From: GCA-002727735 sp038134525
GTDB lineage: Bacteria; Bacteroidota; Bacteroidia; Flavobacteriales_D; Parvicellaceae
DNA: 64,000 nucleotides
NCBI GenBank assembly: GCA_038134525.1
Contig: JAYPVI010000003.1
Location: 186,001-250,000 of the forward strand
Reading direction: 5' to 3'
The notes beneath the pieces were generated by a model. The model was given only the letters and a program-made list of their open reading frames with translations. It did no database searches and had not been told where the DNA came from. Made by a program: the position numbers and the translations under genes. Shown one piece after another: positions 33,240 to 41,934 of the stretch (within the stretch, counting starts at the first letter, position 1; every line of letters begins with the position of its first letter).

Positions 33240-33794
33240 ATGAAATTCAATAAACTTATCGCACTGACCTTTATTTTTTGCAGCAGCATTTTAATGATAA
33301 AGGCACAAGATCGTTACACGGAGAAAGAGGTCACCATGGATCATGATACGATGTATTTAAAAAAAACCATGCTTAAAGTTACTGGCGTGGTATACAATGA
33401 ATACGGTGATGTGGGAAAATTCAAAAATGGATTAAGGGAAGGATTGCATAAAGAGTGGTTTAGAAGTGGGCATTTGAAAGATGAAATATATTATTCAAAT
33501 GGAAATAAGAATGGAGAATTTAAGTATTGGGATGATAGAGGGCAATTAGTGAAAGAAGGACATTATGTAAATGGGGAGTTGGATGGCTTCATCAAGGAAT
33601 GGTATCATAACGGAAATATAAAGTTAGAAGTTAATTACAAAGCGGGATTGATGCATGGATTAAGAACAGAATGGTATAAAAGCGGACATAAATGGTCTGA
33701 GCAAAATATGGAAAATGGATTTGTGGTTTCGGGTAAGCACTTCTACAACGATGGTTCAGAAATAACTCACGGTAACCTCATTAATCGTGACTAA
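33240..33794 (+). CDS. Exported MORN/YwqK-like repeat protein
   Basis: A 184-residue exported protein; the ATG at 33240 gives the signal peptide MKFNKLIALTFIFCSSILMI and so is preferred to the ATG at 33216. The body is a run of MORN-like units of about 23 residues: FKNGLREGLHKEWFRSGHLK, YYSNGNKNGEFKYWDDRGQL, YVNGELDGFIKEWYHNGNIK, and YKAGLMHGLRTEWYKSGHKW. Such proteins are common in Bacteroidota, with unknown roles at the envelope. It overlaps the next gene by eight bases. Confidence 0.82.
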   Translation: MKFNKLIALTFIFCSSILMIKAQDRYTEKEVTMDHDTMYLKKTMLKVTGVVYNEYGDVGKFKNGLREGLHKEWFRSGHLKDEIYYSNGNKNGEFKYWDDRGQLVKEGHYVNGELDGFIKEWYHNGNIKLEVNYKAGLMHGLRTEWYKSGHKWSEQNMENGFVVSGKHFYNDGSEITHGNLINRD

Positions 33795-34173
33795 AACTAA
33801 GCTAACGCTTTTAATCTGTGGGGTGTCTAGCTTATCTATGGGGCTGGTATTTTTCTTTTTTCCACACTACTATGCAGCACTAGAAGGGGCAAATTTTGAA
33901 AATATTGCATGGCTCCGAAACTTAGGCGCAGCGCTTATCGCAGTTAACGGTGTAGGTGCCTTACTGGCCTATAAAGATCCTAGGAGAGAAAAAAAGTTGT
34001 ACGATGTGGTTTTACTGGCTTCATCTCTTGAAACCCTAGCTTTAATTTGGTCCACGTTAAAATGGGAATTCTCAGCAACTATTGAATGGTTTATTAAAAT
34101 ACCTCTGCTGTTAGCGGCTATTGTCACTGTTCTACTTATCATTTATCAACCCAAGCCCTTTAAAAAAGCATGA
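33787..34173 (+). CDS. Small four-helix membrane protein
   Basis: A 128-residue integral membrane protein starting at GTG, with helices around residues 8-27, 42-62, 73-90 and 100-122. It overlaps the MORN-like gene by eight bases and the next membrane gene by four, so all are expressed together. The sequence (GVSSLSMGLVFFFFPHYY, WLRNLGAALIAVNGVGALL) recalls DUF4345-type small membrane proteins, but I am not sure of the family. Confidence 0.7.
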   Translation: MTKTKLTLLICGVSSLSMGLVFFFFPHYYAALEGANFENIAWLRNLGAALIAVNGVGALLAYKDPRREKKLYDVVLLASSLETLALIWSTLKWEFSATIEWFIKIPLLLAAIVTVLLIIYQPKPFKKA

Positions 34174-34406
34174 TCTCGTACTTGTTTTCTATATTTTGCT
34201 CAGGTGGGTTTTTACTGGGTTGTGCAATCTTGGTCAATGCGATAATTCAGTTTTTTGGCATAATGAATTGGTATGACTTATTGATGAGTGTAAAAAAAAG
34301 AACCTGGCCAAAAAAAATGACTTGGATGGATGTGATATGGTTATTTATAGGTTATCCCCTAGTTCTTGGTTACGTGGTCTATCTATCTCAGTATTTTATA
34401 TGGTAA
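34170..34406 (+). CDS. Small two- or three-helix membrane protein
   Basis: A 78-residue membrane protein with hydrophobic segments near residues 5-30 and 53-75 and a basic loop between them (SVKKRTWPKKMTWMDVIWLF). From memory, similar short proteins with the NWYDLLMSxKK and TWMDxxWLFxGYP blocks occur in other Flavobacteriales. It overlaps the preceding gene by four bases. Function unknown. Confidence 0.65.
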   Translation: MISYLFSIFCSGGFLLGCAILVNAIIQFFGIMNWYDLLMSVKKRTWPKKMTWMDVIWLFIGYPLVLGYVVYLSQYFIW

Positions 34407-34447
34407 GATGAATTAAAATGTTTAAATTTATACTAAACAACACGATC

Positions 34448-34915
34448 ATGAAAAAAATTCTTTTCCTTTTATGCTTTCCTATTTCCGTTTTTGCTCAGGA
34501 GCAATTAACACTCGATAATATACTAACCATTTCTGACAAGAATAGTTTTCTTAAAGAAGTTATTGAAAATGGATATTCTGAAGGAGTTTCTACAAAGGAT
34601 AAAATCTATTACGGAAAAGGTTTTAAGAAAGAAAAATCCCAAGCAACAGATTGGGCTGAATATACGCTTTCTAATGGAGAGTTTTATTTTGAACAAAGTA
34701 ATCTTGCCTTCGTAAGAAAAAATGGGGACTGTTATTATGATGTAATCGTTTCTGATGTGAAATCTAAATGTACTTTTCTAAAGATAAAAGAACACATAGG
34801 AAGATCGAAAACAGTAAACTTCGCTACTTATGACTGTCCTGGAAAATTATACAAGGGCGAAATTGGTTTTGCTCAGGTAGATGGCAATGGTATAGTTCAA
34901 TTATTTTCTAAATAA
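34448..34915 (+). CDS. Exported hypothetical protein
   Basis: A 155-residue protein with a standard signal peptide (MKKILFLLCFPISVFAQ). The ATG at 34448 is preferred to the in-frame ATG at 34418. The mature part has three cysteines (GDCYYD, KCTFL, YDCPGK), perhaps forming disulfides, and no recognised domain. It ends the operon that begins with the MORN-like gene. Confidence 0.65.
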   Translation: MKKILFLLCFPISVFAQEQLTLDNILTISDKNSFLKEVIENGYSEGVSTKDKIYYGKGFKKEKSQATDWAEYTLSNGEFYFEQSNLAFVRKNGDCYYDVIVSDVKSKCTFLKIKEHIGRSKTVNFATYDCPGKLYKGEIGFAQVDGNGIVQLFSK

Positions 34916-34992
34916 CACCAATTAAGTAGAGAATCAACTCTTATGGTTAATCTCTAATAATTCTTTCTCAAGTGATTTTAGTAAATAAGTTA

Positions 34993-36150
34993 TTAGTCTT
35001 TCTTAGTGATGTTGAATCCCATGGAAAGCCCTAAATAATACCCATTTTTATTGTAGGATAAAAATGCATTTACAGGAATATTTAAATAACCTGAATGAAA
35101 AGTTTTCCCAAGAGCCCATACCCATCCAGTTAGTAATCTGACATTACCTCTACTGTCCATTCTTGTAGTTTCATTGAAGGGATTTGATAGATAGGTATAA
35201 TTGTATTCACCAGTACCAAATTGTTCTGTCGAATCTATTATAACTCTGTTTGGATCATCCTGCCACTGAGAATTCAATCTCCAATTATCATTATTTTTTT
35301 CGTCATTTACATAGTATCCTTTGGAAATTCTAGATAGTCTAAAGGTTGGTCCAAACCCTATCTCCCAACCATTTTTTGAACTTCTGAATCCATTGAGAAT
35401 AGCAAATGATGGATTAAACATGTTTTGCTCAACACCGGTCAAAAAAACTAATCCTTCTATTAGGGCTTGAAAATTCCCTGCACTCAAATAAGAACCTTCA
35501 AATTGATAACCAATTTGAGTCATGATTGGGGCTGCATCAAAACCACCCATATTTGTTGGGTTTTTTAGCACTTGCCCCATATCTCCACCTACAAAAGACA
35601 TTCCCATCCTTGGTCCATTATTTTTGATGTAAGTTACAGGAGCTTCTGGTGGTTGATTAAAGTACACAAAATTGTTTAAGAGCTCTGAATCATTTTCAAT
35701 TCCCAAGGCTTTGTTCAAGGTAATTTGCATCATAGTTTGTATCTCTGTATCCAGATTGATAAATTCCTCGATAGCAATTTTGTCGTAATTTTCTGTTTTT
35801 ACATCTAAAACTTTAACGGTGATCACAATTTTTTTTCCTAGGTTTTCAATGGCACCTGTTATCATTTTGTCCACTCCAGCATGACTACCCAAAGAGGTAA
35901 GGCATTTTTTTCCAAAACAGTTTGAAACATCAATTTGATTTTCATTCAAGACTTCTAACATATCTAATTTATCAAACACATTGAATTTTCCAGTTTTGGT
36001 AACTTCAATCCGCATGAGGCTTTCTGCCATATCAGGACTTATTTTTACTCCCTGTGTGTACACACTTACAATAGCAGCTGAAGGGATTTGAGCAGAAGAT
36101 GTAATTGTACTCAGAAATAAGAAAACGAAGATGTATAATTGCTTTTTCAT
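34993..36150 (-). CDS. Exported CsgG/TolB-N-like domain fused to a barrel-like domain
   Basis: A 385-residue exported protein, signal peptide ending SSAQ. Residues 22-150 follow the CsgG/TolB-N pattern: SPDMAESLMRIEVTKTGKFN, FDKLDMLEVLNENQ, LGSHAGVDKMITGAIENL, then KIVITVKVLDVKT. From about residue 175 on, the sequence alternates aromatic and polar residues (MGMSFVGGDMGQ, GWEIGFGPTFRLSR, GYYLGLSMGFNITKK), as in an outer-membrane barrel. A CsgG-like domain normally acts in secretion or in sensing; the combination has no function I know of. It stands alone. Confidence 0.6.
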   Translation of the reverse strand: MKKQLYIFVFLFLSTITSSAQIPSAAIVSVYTQGVKISPDMAESLMRIEVTKTGKFNVFDKLDMLEVLNENQIDVSNCFGKKCLTSLGSHAGVDKMITGAIENLGKKIVITVKVLDVKTENYDKIAIEEFINLDTEIQTMMQITLNKALGIENDSELLNNFVYFNQPPEAPVTYIKNNGPRMGMSFVGGDMGQVLKNPTNMGGFDAAPIMTQIGYQFEGSYLSAGNFQALIEGLVFLTGVEQNMFNPSFAILNGFRSSKNGWEIGFGPTFRLSRISKGYYVNDEKNNDNWRLNSQWQDDPNRVIIDSTEQFGTGEYNYTYLSNPFNETTRMDSRGNVRLLTGWVWALGKTFHSGYLNIPVNAFLSYNKNGYYLGLSMGFNITKKD

Positions 36151-36363
36151 GACTTAAATTTTTCAGTAAAATTAAGGTAATTAAGGCATATTGAAATTCA
36201 CATGCATTAAAAAAAAGACAAAAAAAAACGCAATTAAAATTTTTAAGTAATTGATAAACAATGTTTTAAAATATAAAAAAAAGACTAAAAATTATTTTTA
36301 TTATCAATAAATAGAATGGTATATTTAGCTCACTATAATTTAAAAAGATTCTAAGAATTAGAG

Positions 36364-37857
36364 ATGGATTTATTAAAAGAGATATTAATCACTTTTTCTT
36401 CTAAGAAAAAAAGAGAATTCGAAAAATTCTTAGTGAGAAAAAGACCATCTGATGATCGAAGGGATATTACAGTATTGAATGAGTTATTTAAATATTATAA
36501 TTCACCTAGAAAAGAGCATTTAGTTCAAAAGGGAAAGCAAAAGTACCATGCTGTTCGGAAAAGGTTAACCAAAGAACTTATTCGATTCATTATTCTTCAA
36601 AATGCTAGTAATGAATTAAGTGCCAAAGACAGTGAAGGCTTCTTAAACTTAGCTAAACACTTTAAAGAATTAAATAAACATGGTGTTGCTTGGTTTTTGC
36701 TCGAAAAAGAAGAAAAAAAGAGTGAGCAAACAAAGAACTATTTGTTGAACATGAAAATTCAACGAATGAAGTTGGAAATTTTACCTTACTTTCCTCAAGC
36801 TGAATTTGATCTAATCAAAAATAAACTCCTTGGACTTCAACATGCACAGGCTAAAGAAGATGAATTCCAACTTTATTTTATACAGATAAGGAATATGTTT
36901 GCTGAGAAATTAGAAAATGGAGATGTTGAATTTTCTAATCCTATCATTTCTAAAGCCATTGAGCAATATAGCAATATAAAAAATGAAAAAAACACACCTA
37001 AAATCCAGCTTACAATCATCGAAATTCTGAGAGCCGAATATGGAGTAAAAAAGAATTTTGTTGGACTAGCCAAGGAATTAAAAGGTTATTATAAACAGCT
37101 GAATTTCTCCCAAGAAGAAAGAATCGGATTTAATAATTCCATTGCCAATATAGAGTATATAATGGCATACACCATGTTAGGTATTAGAGATTTTGATGAA
37201 GCTAAAATTCATCTTGAAAATTTGAAACAATTGATGCAAAAATCCGATTTAGTCAACCAAAATTATATCGGTAAATATGTTGCTATTTCTAGCTTTCTTA
37301 AGATTTTTGAAAATAAAATTTTAGAAGCCATATTTCTTATTCATGATGCTGTTGAAAAATATGGGGTTAAAATCCCAGAGAGAGAAATTAATAATTTAAA
37401 ATTAAATCAAGCCGCTTTTCATTGTTTGTTAAGTGAATTTAAATCATCTAATAAAATACTCCTTGAGTTCAATAAGTCAGATGGATATTATCAAAAAACT
37501 ATGGGAAGAGAATGGGTGATAAGAAAAGAGATGATTAGAGCGGTAGTACAGCTGGAATTAAATAATATTGATATTGCGGAAACCATTGTCTTAAAAATTC
37601 AATCTAAGCATAACGAACTATTTGAGAAAAAACAATTCATGCTGGTTAAACCATTTATTGTAGCAATGAAGTTATTTATCAATAATCCTGAAAAAGCTAC
37701 GGATGATGCTCTAAATCAAATTGAAAGCGAAGGAGGTCTTGACAAAAATAAAATGTTTAGAGACCCTAGGCTCATTGTTTTCTACGCTTGGTTGAGGGGT
37801 AAATTCAGTAATCGCGATTCTTCTAACGTGTTGATGGAAGAATTTACCAAGCTATAA
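36364..37857 (+). CDS. Large helical protein, unknown function
   Basis: A 497-residue cytoplasmic protein of almost purely alpha-helical, lysine-rich composition. The N-terminus (MDLLKEILITFSSKKKREFE, then PSDDRRDITVLNELFKYY, and KYHAVRKRLTKELIRFIILQ) resembles a helical N-domain, and the rest has paired helices as in TPR or armadillo-type repeats. I recall similar proteins in Flavobacteriales, sometimes several per genome, without assigned function. An imperfect -7 box (TATATTTA) lies about 40 bases upstream. It is not part of an operon. Confidence 0.65.
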   Translation: MDLLKEILITFSSKKKREFEKFLVRKRPSDDRRDITVLNELFKYYNSPRKEHLVQKGKQKYHAVRKRLTKELIRFIILQNASNELSAKDSEGFLNLAKHFKELNKHGVAWFLLEKEEKKSEQTKNYLLNMKIQRMKLEILPYFPQAEFDLIKNKLLGLQHAQAKEDEFQLYFIQIRNMFAEKLENGDVEFSNPIISKAIEQYSNIKNEKNTPKIQLTIIEILRAEYGVKKNFVGLAKELKGYYKQLNFSQEERIGFNNSIANIEYIMAYTMLGIRDFDEAKIHLENLKQLMQKSDLVNQNYIGKYVAISSFLKIFENKILEAIFLIHDAVEKYGVKIPEREINNLKLNQAAFHCLLSEFKSSNKILLEFNKSDGYYQKTMGREWVIRKEMIRAVVQLELNNIDIAETIVLKIQSKHNELFEKKQFMLVKPFIVAMKLFINNPEKATDDALNQIESEGGLDKNKMFRDPRLIVFYAWLRGKFSNRDSSNVLMEEFTKL

Positions 37858-37860
37858 GGA

Positions 37861-38301
37861 TTAAAAATATTCGTAATAATACTTATCTCCATTAGCTCTT
37901 TTTAGGCCAAGATTATTTATCTTCAATTTCACGATGGTGTCTGTACTTTCAACTGACCACATAGTAGTTCCCATAAATTCATAGGAGTATTCATAGGTAA
38001 CAGCAGATTTATCCTCGGAAAAATTCCAGGTGCCAACTAGTCCATCTATTCCAAGCGCACCCATCGAGTTGTCATTATAAATTTTAAATGAACCATCTTT
38101 TACAAATTCAATGTATGAACCATCACTATCAATAGATTCAAGCGTATTTGAAGAAGCATCAAATTTTTCAATAGGTCTCCATTTCTGTTGAAGTCTGGTT
38201 GATTTTGGGAGGAGAGAAAATCCTGGTCCTTCTTCATATTTACCGCATCCAGTTAAAAAAAGTAATGTTATGGATAAAAAGGTGATTTTGATGAGTTTCA
38301 T
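37861..38301 (-). CDS. Lipocalin-like lipoprotein
   Basis: A 146-residue lipoprotein (leader with lipobox LTGC, Cys 19). The pattern LQQKWRPIEKFDAS, YIEFVKDGSFKIYND, GTWNFSEDKSAVTYEY and TIVKLKINNLGLKR matches the small lipocalin-like families that are very common in Bacteroidota. Its role is unknown. It converges on the helical gene with a three-base gap. Confidence 0.75.
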   Translation of the reverse strand: MKLIKITFLSITLLFLTGCGKYEEGPGFSLLPKSTRLQQKWRPIEKFDASSNTLESIDSDGSYIEFVKDGSFKIYNDNSMGALGIDGLVGTWNFSEDKSAVTYEYSYEFMGTTMWSVESTDTIVKLKINNLGLKRANGDKYYYEYF

Positions 38302-38317
38302 TTTTTAACATTTTTCT

Positions 38318-38325
38318 CAAATATA
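38318..38325 (-). promoter_or_regulatory. -7 box of the lipocalin-like gene
   Basis: Read on the minus strand this is TATATTTG, a perfect TAnnTTTG, 16 bases before the ATG at 38301. No good -33 element is visible. Confidence 0.45.
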
Positions 38326-38396
38326 GAAAAACAAACTTGAAATAGAACCAAAAAAAACATTACTATATAAAATATTAAACGCATTCATTACAATGT

Positions 38397-38404
38397 TACC
38401 TTTG
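38397..38404 (+). promoter_or_regulatory. -7 box of typA
   Basis: TACCTTTG is a perfect Bacteroidota -7 consensus, 17 bases before the typA ATG at 38422. The -33 region is AT-rich without a clear TTG. Confidence 0.5.
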
Positions 38405-38421
38405 CAGCAAAATTCAGCTCT

Positions 38422-40212
38422 ATGAATATTAGAAATATTGCCATAATTGCTCATGTTGACCATGGGAAAACCACCTTGGTTGATAAGATGATTTATGCTT
38501 GTAAAGCCATTGATGATCGAAAAGAAACCAAAGAACTTATCTTAGATAATAATGATTTAGAAAAAGAAAGAGGCATTACCATTCTTTCTAAAAATGTTTC
38601 GGTTAGTTATAAAGATCATAAAATCAATATTATTGATACTCCAGGTCACGCTGATTTTGGAGGAGAAGTGGAACGGGTATTGAACATGGCAGATGGTGTA
38701 TTACTTCTTGTAGACGCCTTTGAAGGCCCAATGCCTCAAACCCGATTTGTTCTTCAAAAAGCAATTGAATTAGGCCTAAAACCCTTAGTGGTAATTAATA
38801 AAGTAGATAAGGAAAATTGTAAGCCAGAGGAGGTTCAAGAAAAGGTGTTTGATTTGATGTTTAATCTTGATGCAACTGAAGAACAACTGGATTTTCCTAC
38901 GATTTATGGTTCCGCAAAACAGGGATGGATGGATTTAGACTATAAAATACCTACTAACGATATTTTACCGCTGTTAGATGCCGTTATTGAGCACATTCCT
39001 GCGCCTAAAATCAATTCTGGAACTACTCAGTTATTAATTACTTCGCTAGATTACTCTTCTTTTATTGGTAGAATAGCTATTGGAAGACTACATAGAGGAA
39101 GTTTAAAACAAGGTCAACAAGTTTCTTTAATATCTAGAGAGGGTGAATCTAGGAAGAGTAAAATAAAAGAGCTTTATGTATTTGAAGGGCTAGGAAAAGC
39201 AAAAATAGAAGAGGTAGTGGCTGGAGATCTTTGTGCTATAGTTGGATTAGATGGATTTGAAATTGGAGATACTGTTGCGGACTTAAATGAGCCTGAAGCC
39301 TTACCTACTATTCGAATTGATGAACCCACAATGTCGATGTTGTTTACCATAAACGATTCTCCTTTCTTTGGTAAAGAAGGTAAGTATGTTACATCTAGGC
39401 ATATTAAGGAAAGGCTAGAAAAAGAATTGGAAAGGAATTTAGCCCTTCGAGTTGAAAATACGGGATCATCCGATTCTTTTAATGTATTTGGTAGAGGAGT
39501 TCTACATCTTTCCGTGTTGATAGAAACCATGAGAAGGGAAGGATATGAGCTTCAAGTAGGTCAACCACAAGTAATTATAAAAGAAATTGATGGGATAAAA
39601 CATGAACCAATCGAGGAGTTGACCATTGATATTCCAGAAGAACACTCTGGTAAAGCAATTGAGGTAGTTGCCATTAGAAAAGGCGAGATGGTCAGTATGG
39701 AACCTAAGGGTGATCGAATGTTATTGGAATTTAATATTCCCTCAAGAGGTATAATCGGACTTAGAAATTACCTTCTAACCACTACAGCTGGAGAAGCCAT
39801 CATGTCTCATCGTTTTACTTCCTTTGAACCCTACAGAGGGGAAATTCCGGAAAGGCAAAATGGATCTTTGATCTCTATGGAGAATGGTCATTCAATCCCT
39901 TACAGTTTAAGTAATTTACAAGATCGAGGGAAATTTTTTGTAGACCCTAACGAAGCAATTTATGAAGGCCAGGTCGTTGGAGAACACTCTAGAGCTAATG
40001 ATTTAGTGGTGAATATTACAAAGACTAAAAAACTAACTAATATGAGGTCTTCTGGTGCAGATGATAAAGTCAAAATTGCTCCTGCTATACAATTTACATT
40101 AGAAGAGGCATTAGAATATATTCAGGCAGATGAATATGTTGAGGTGACCCCAACCAATATTAGGATTAGAAAAATCCTCCTTAAGGAACACGAGCGAAAA
40201 AGAGCAAAATAA
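38422..40212 (+). CDS. typA: Ribosome-associated GTPase TypA/BipA
   Basis: A 596-residue translational GTPase related to EF-G that helps ribosome assembly and stress adaptation. G motifs: AHVDHGKTT (G1), ERGITI (G2), DTPGHADFGGEVE (G3), NKVDK (G4). The C-terminal part (VGQPQVIIKEIDGIKHEPIE, GEMVSMEPKGDRMLLEFNIP, IRKILLKEHERKR) has the BipA-specific order. Length is normal. It is transcribed from its own promoter. Confidence 0.96.
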   Translation: MNIRNIAIIAHVDHGKTTLVDKMIYACKAIDDRKETKELILDNNDLEKERGITILSKNVSVSYKDHKINIIDTPGHADFGGEVERVLNMADGVLLLVDAFEGPMPQTRFVLQKAIELGLKPLVVINKVDKENCKPEEVQEKVFDLMFNLDATEEQLDFPTIYGSAKQGWMDLDYKIPTNDILPLLDAVIEHIPAPKINSGTTQLLITSLDYSSFIGRIAIGRLHRGSLKQGQQVSLISREGESRKSKIKELYVFEGLGKAKIEEVVAGDLCAIVGLDGFEIGDTVADLNEPEALPTIRIDEPTMSMLFTINDSPFFGKEGKYVTSRHIKERLEKELERNLALRVENTGSSDSFNVFGRGVLHLSVLIETMRREGYELQVGQPQVIIKEIDGIKHEPIEELTIDIPEEHSGKAIEVVAIRKGEMVSMEPKGDRMLLEFNIPSRGIIGLRNYLLTTTAGEAIMSHRFTSFEPYRGEIPERQNGSLISMENGHSIPYSLSNLQDRGKFFVDPNEAIYEGQVVGEHSRANDLVVNITKTKKLTNMRSSGADDKVKIAPAIQFTLEEALEYIQADEYVEVTPTNIRIRKILLKEHERKRAK

Positions 40213-40283
40213 ATCACTACGATTTTGAAGATATAAATGTTCGTAATAGCTACTCTTTTCTTGGTTATATTTAACAATTATAA

Positions 40284-41867
40284 ATGCTGAAAAGCATTCC
40301 CATGAGAATATTTATTTTATTCATAACTATTTTTTTTCATGCTTCTACTTTAAGTCAAATTAGTAAGCCAAAAATGGTCATTGCAATTGTAGTTGATCAA
40401 ATGAAATATGAATATGTATATCGATTTTGGGATGATTTCGGTGAAAAAGGGTTTAAGAAATTAATCAATCAGGGGACTTTTTGTAGAAACACACATTTTA
40501 ACTATGTGCCCACCTATACTGGCCCAGGTCATGCATCCATCTTTACGGGAACCCCCCCTGCTGTACATGGGATAATAGGAAATAGCTGGTACTCAAGAGA
40601 TAGCCTTAAGCCTGTTTATTGCGCTGGGGATTGGAAAGCTCAAACCATATGTCTTTGTCAAAAACCACATGATAAATTAAATAAAGGTGACGGTAACATG
40701 TCTCCTAGAAATTTATTATCAACCACTATTGGAGATCAGTTAAAAATAGTGGATACTTCTTCTAAAGTTTTTGGGGTATCATTAAAAGATAGAGGTTCAA
40801 TCCTGTCTGCAGGTTTTTCTGCTGATGGAGCATATTGGATGAATTCAACGGGGAACTGGATTACTAGTGATTATTATCGTAATTTCATACCCAACTGGGT
40901 AAAACAATTTGAAGAATTGAATGCTGTATCAAACTACATGAATGGTGTTTGGACAGGTTCCACATTTAACATCAATCTTAAGGATAAATTAGATCAGGGA
41001 GGTCCTTCTGCTATTAAGTCCACTCCAAAAGGGAACCAAATTTTGTGGGATTTTTCTAAACAATTAATAGTTAAAGAATCGCTTGGTACAGATGAGCATA
41101 CTGATTTGTTGGTTGTGAGCTTTTCATCTACCGATTACATAGGACATCAATTTGGACCAGATGCTGAACAAACAAAAGATACGTATTTAAAATTAGACCA
41201 AACCCTGGCTGATATGCTTTTGTTTTTCGATAAACAATTTGGAAAGAAAAACTATACGATCATGCTTACCTCTGATCATGGAGCTGCTACCTCACCTGAT
41301 GTATTAAAAAAAATGAAATTTAACGGGGGTCGTTTCGATTCTAGAAACTTATTGCTTGAATTGAATAATTATTTATTTGATGTCTTTGGGCAGGATCAAT
41401 TGGTCTCAAAAGAAATTAACATGCAGTTTTATTTAAATTTTGATATTATAAATTCAGCAGGTATTAGGGTTGATTTGCTCTTTCAAGAAATAAAATACTT
41501 TCTTGAATCAAAAGAATTTATAAAATCCGTTTATGATTTGAGGTCAAATTTTTTTTCTACTAATGATAAAGAGGTTGAAATGATTAAAAATGGTTTTCAC
41601 CCTAAACGTTCTGGCGATATATTTTATGTATTAAGTCCAGGATATTTAGAGTGGAGCAGAGAAACAGGGACCACTCATGCCTCCCATTATAATTATGACA
41701 CCCATGTTCCCTTAATTTTTTACGGAAATGGAGTGCAGAAAAATAAATTAATTGATAAAAGAATTCACATTTCAGATATTGCACCCACTTTGTCTATTTT
41801 AATGAAAACATCTTTTCCAAGTGGTTGTACGGGGAACCCTATTGATGGAGTAATTTTAGAGAATTAA
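40284..41867 (+). CDS. PafA-like periplasmic alkaline phosphatase
   Basis: A 527-residue exported phosphatase of the nucleotide pyrophosphatase/phosphodiesterase superfamily. Either ATG (40284 or 40302, MRIFILFITIFFHA) gives a signal peptide. Zinc-site residues are in place: IVVDQMKYEYVYRFWDDFG, nucleophile Thr in VPTYTGPGHASIFTGTPPAVHG near residue 87, STDYIGHQFGP (Asp, His), TSDHGA (Asp, His) and ATTHASHYNYDTH-like GTTHASHYNYDTHVP (His). PafA phosphatases scavenge phosphate from phosphate monoesters. It stands alone after typA. Confidence 0.88.
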   Translation: MLKSIPMRIFILFITIFFHASTLSQISKPKMVIAIVVDQMKYEYVYRFWDDFGEKGFKKLINQGTFCRNTHFNYVPTYTGPGHASIFTGTPPAVHGIIGNSWYSRDSLKPVYCAGDWKAQTICLCQKPHDKLNKGDGNMSPRNLLSTTIGDQLKIVDTSSKVFGVSLKDRGSILSAGFSADGAYWMNSTGNWITSDYYRNFIPNWVKQFEELNAVSNYMNGVWTGSTFNINLKDKLDQGGPSAIKSTPKGNQILWDFSKQLIVKESLGTDEHTDLLVVSFSSTDYIGHQFGPDAEQTKDTYLKLDQTLADMLLFFDKQFGKKNYTIMLTSDHGAATSPDVLKKMKFNGGRFDSRNLLLELNNYLFDVFGQDQLVSKEINMQFYLNFDIINSAGIRVDLLFQEIKYFLESKEFIKSVYDLRSNFFSTNDKEVEMIKNGFHPKRSGDIFYVLSPGYLEWSRETGTTHASHYNYDTHVPLIFYGNGVQKNKLIDKRIHISDIAPTLSILMKTSFPSGCTGNPIDGVILEN

Positions 41868-41870
41868 TTT

Positions 41871-41898
41871 TTGATTTAAAATAAATATTTTACCTTGC
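41871..41898 (+). promoter_or_regulatory. Candidate promoter of the T9SS type B repeat protein
   Basis: A TTG at 41871 (-33 type) and TACCTTGC at 41891-41898 (a near match to TAnnTTTG) are separated by 17 bases, 37 bases before the start at 41935. One base of the -7 box is off consensus. Confidence 0.4.
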
Positions 41899-41934
41899 AG
41901 AAAAATTATAGAATAAAATTTTACAATTTTTAAT

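Noticed and set aside
34916..34992. Hairpin-like sequence AGAGAATC ... TTAATCTCT
   Set aside because: The pairing is short and imperfect with no T run, so it is not called as a terminator.
39174..39530. 118-residue ORF antisense to typA
   Set aside because: Shadow of a well-conserved GTPase gene.
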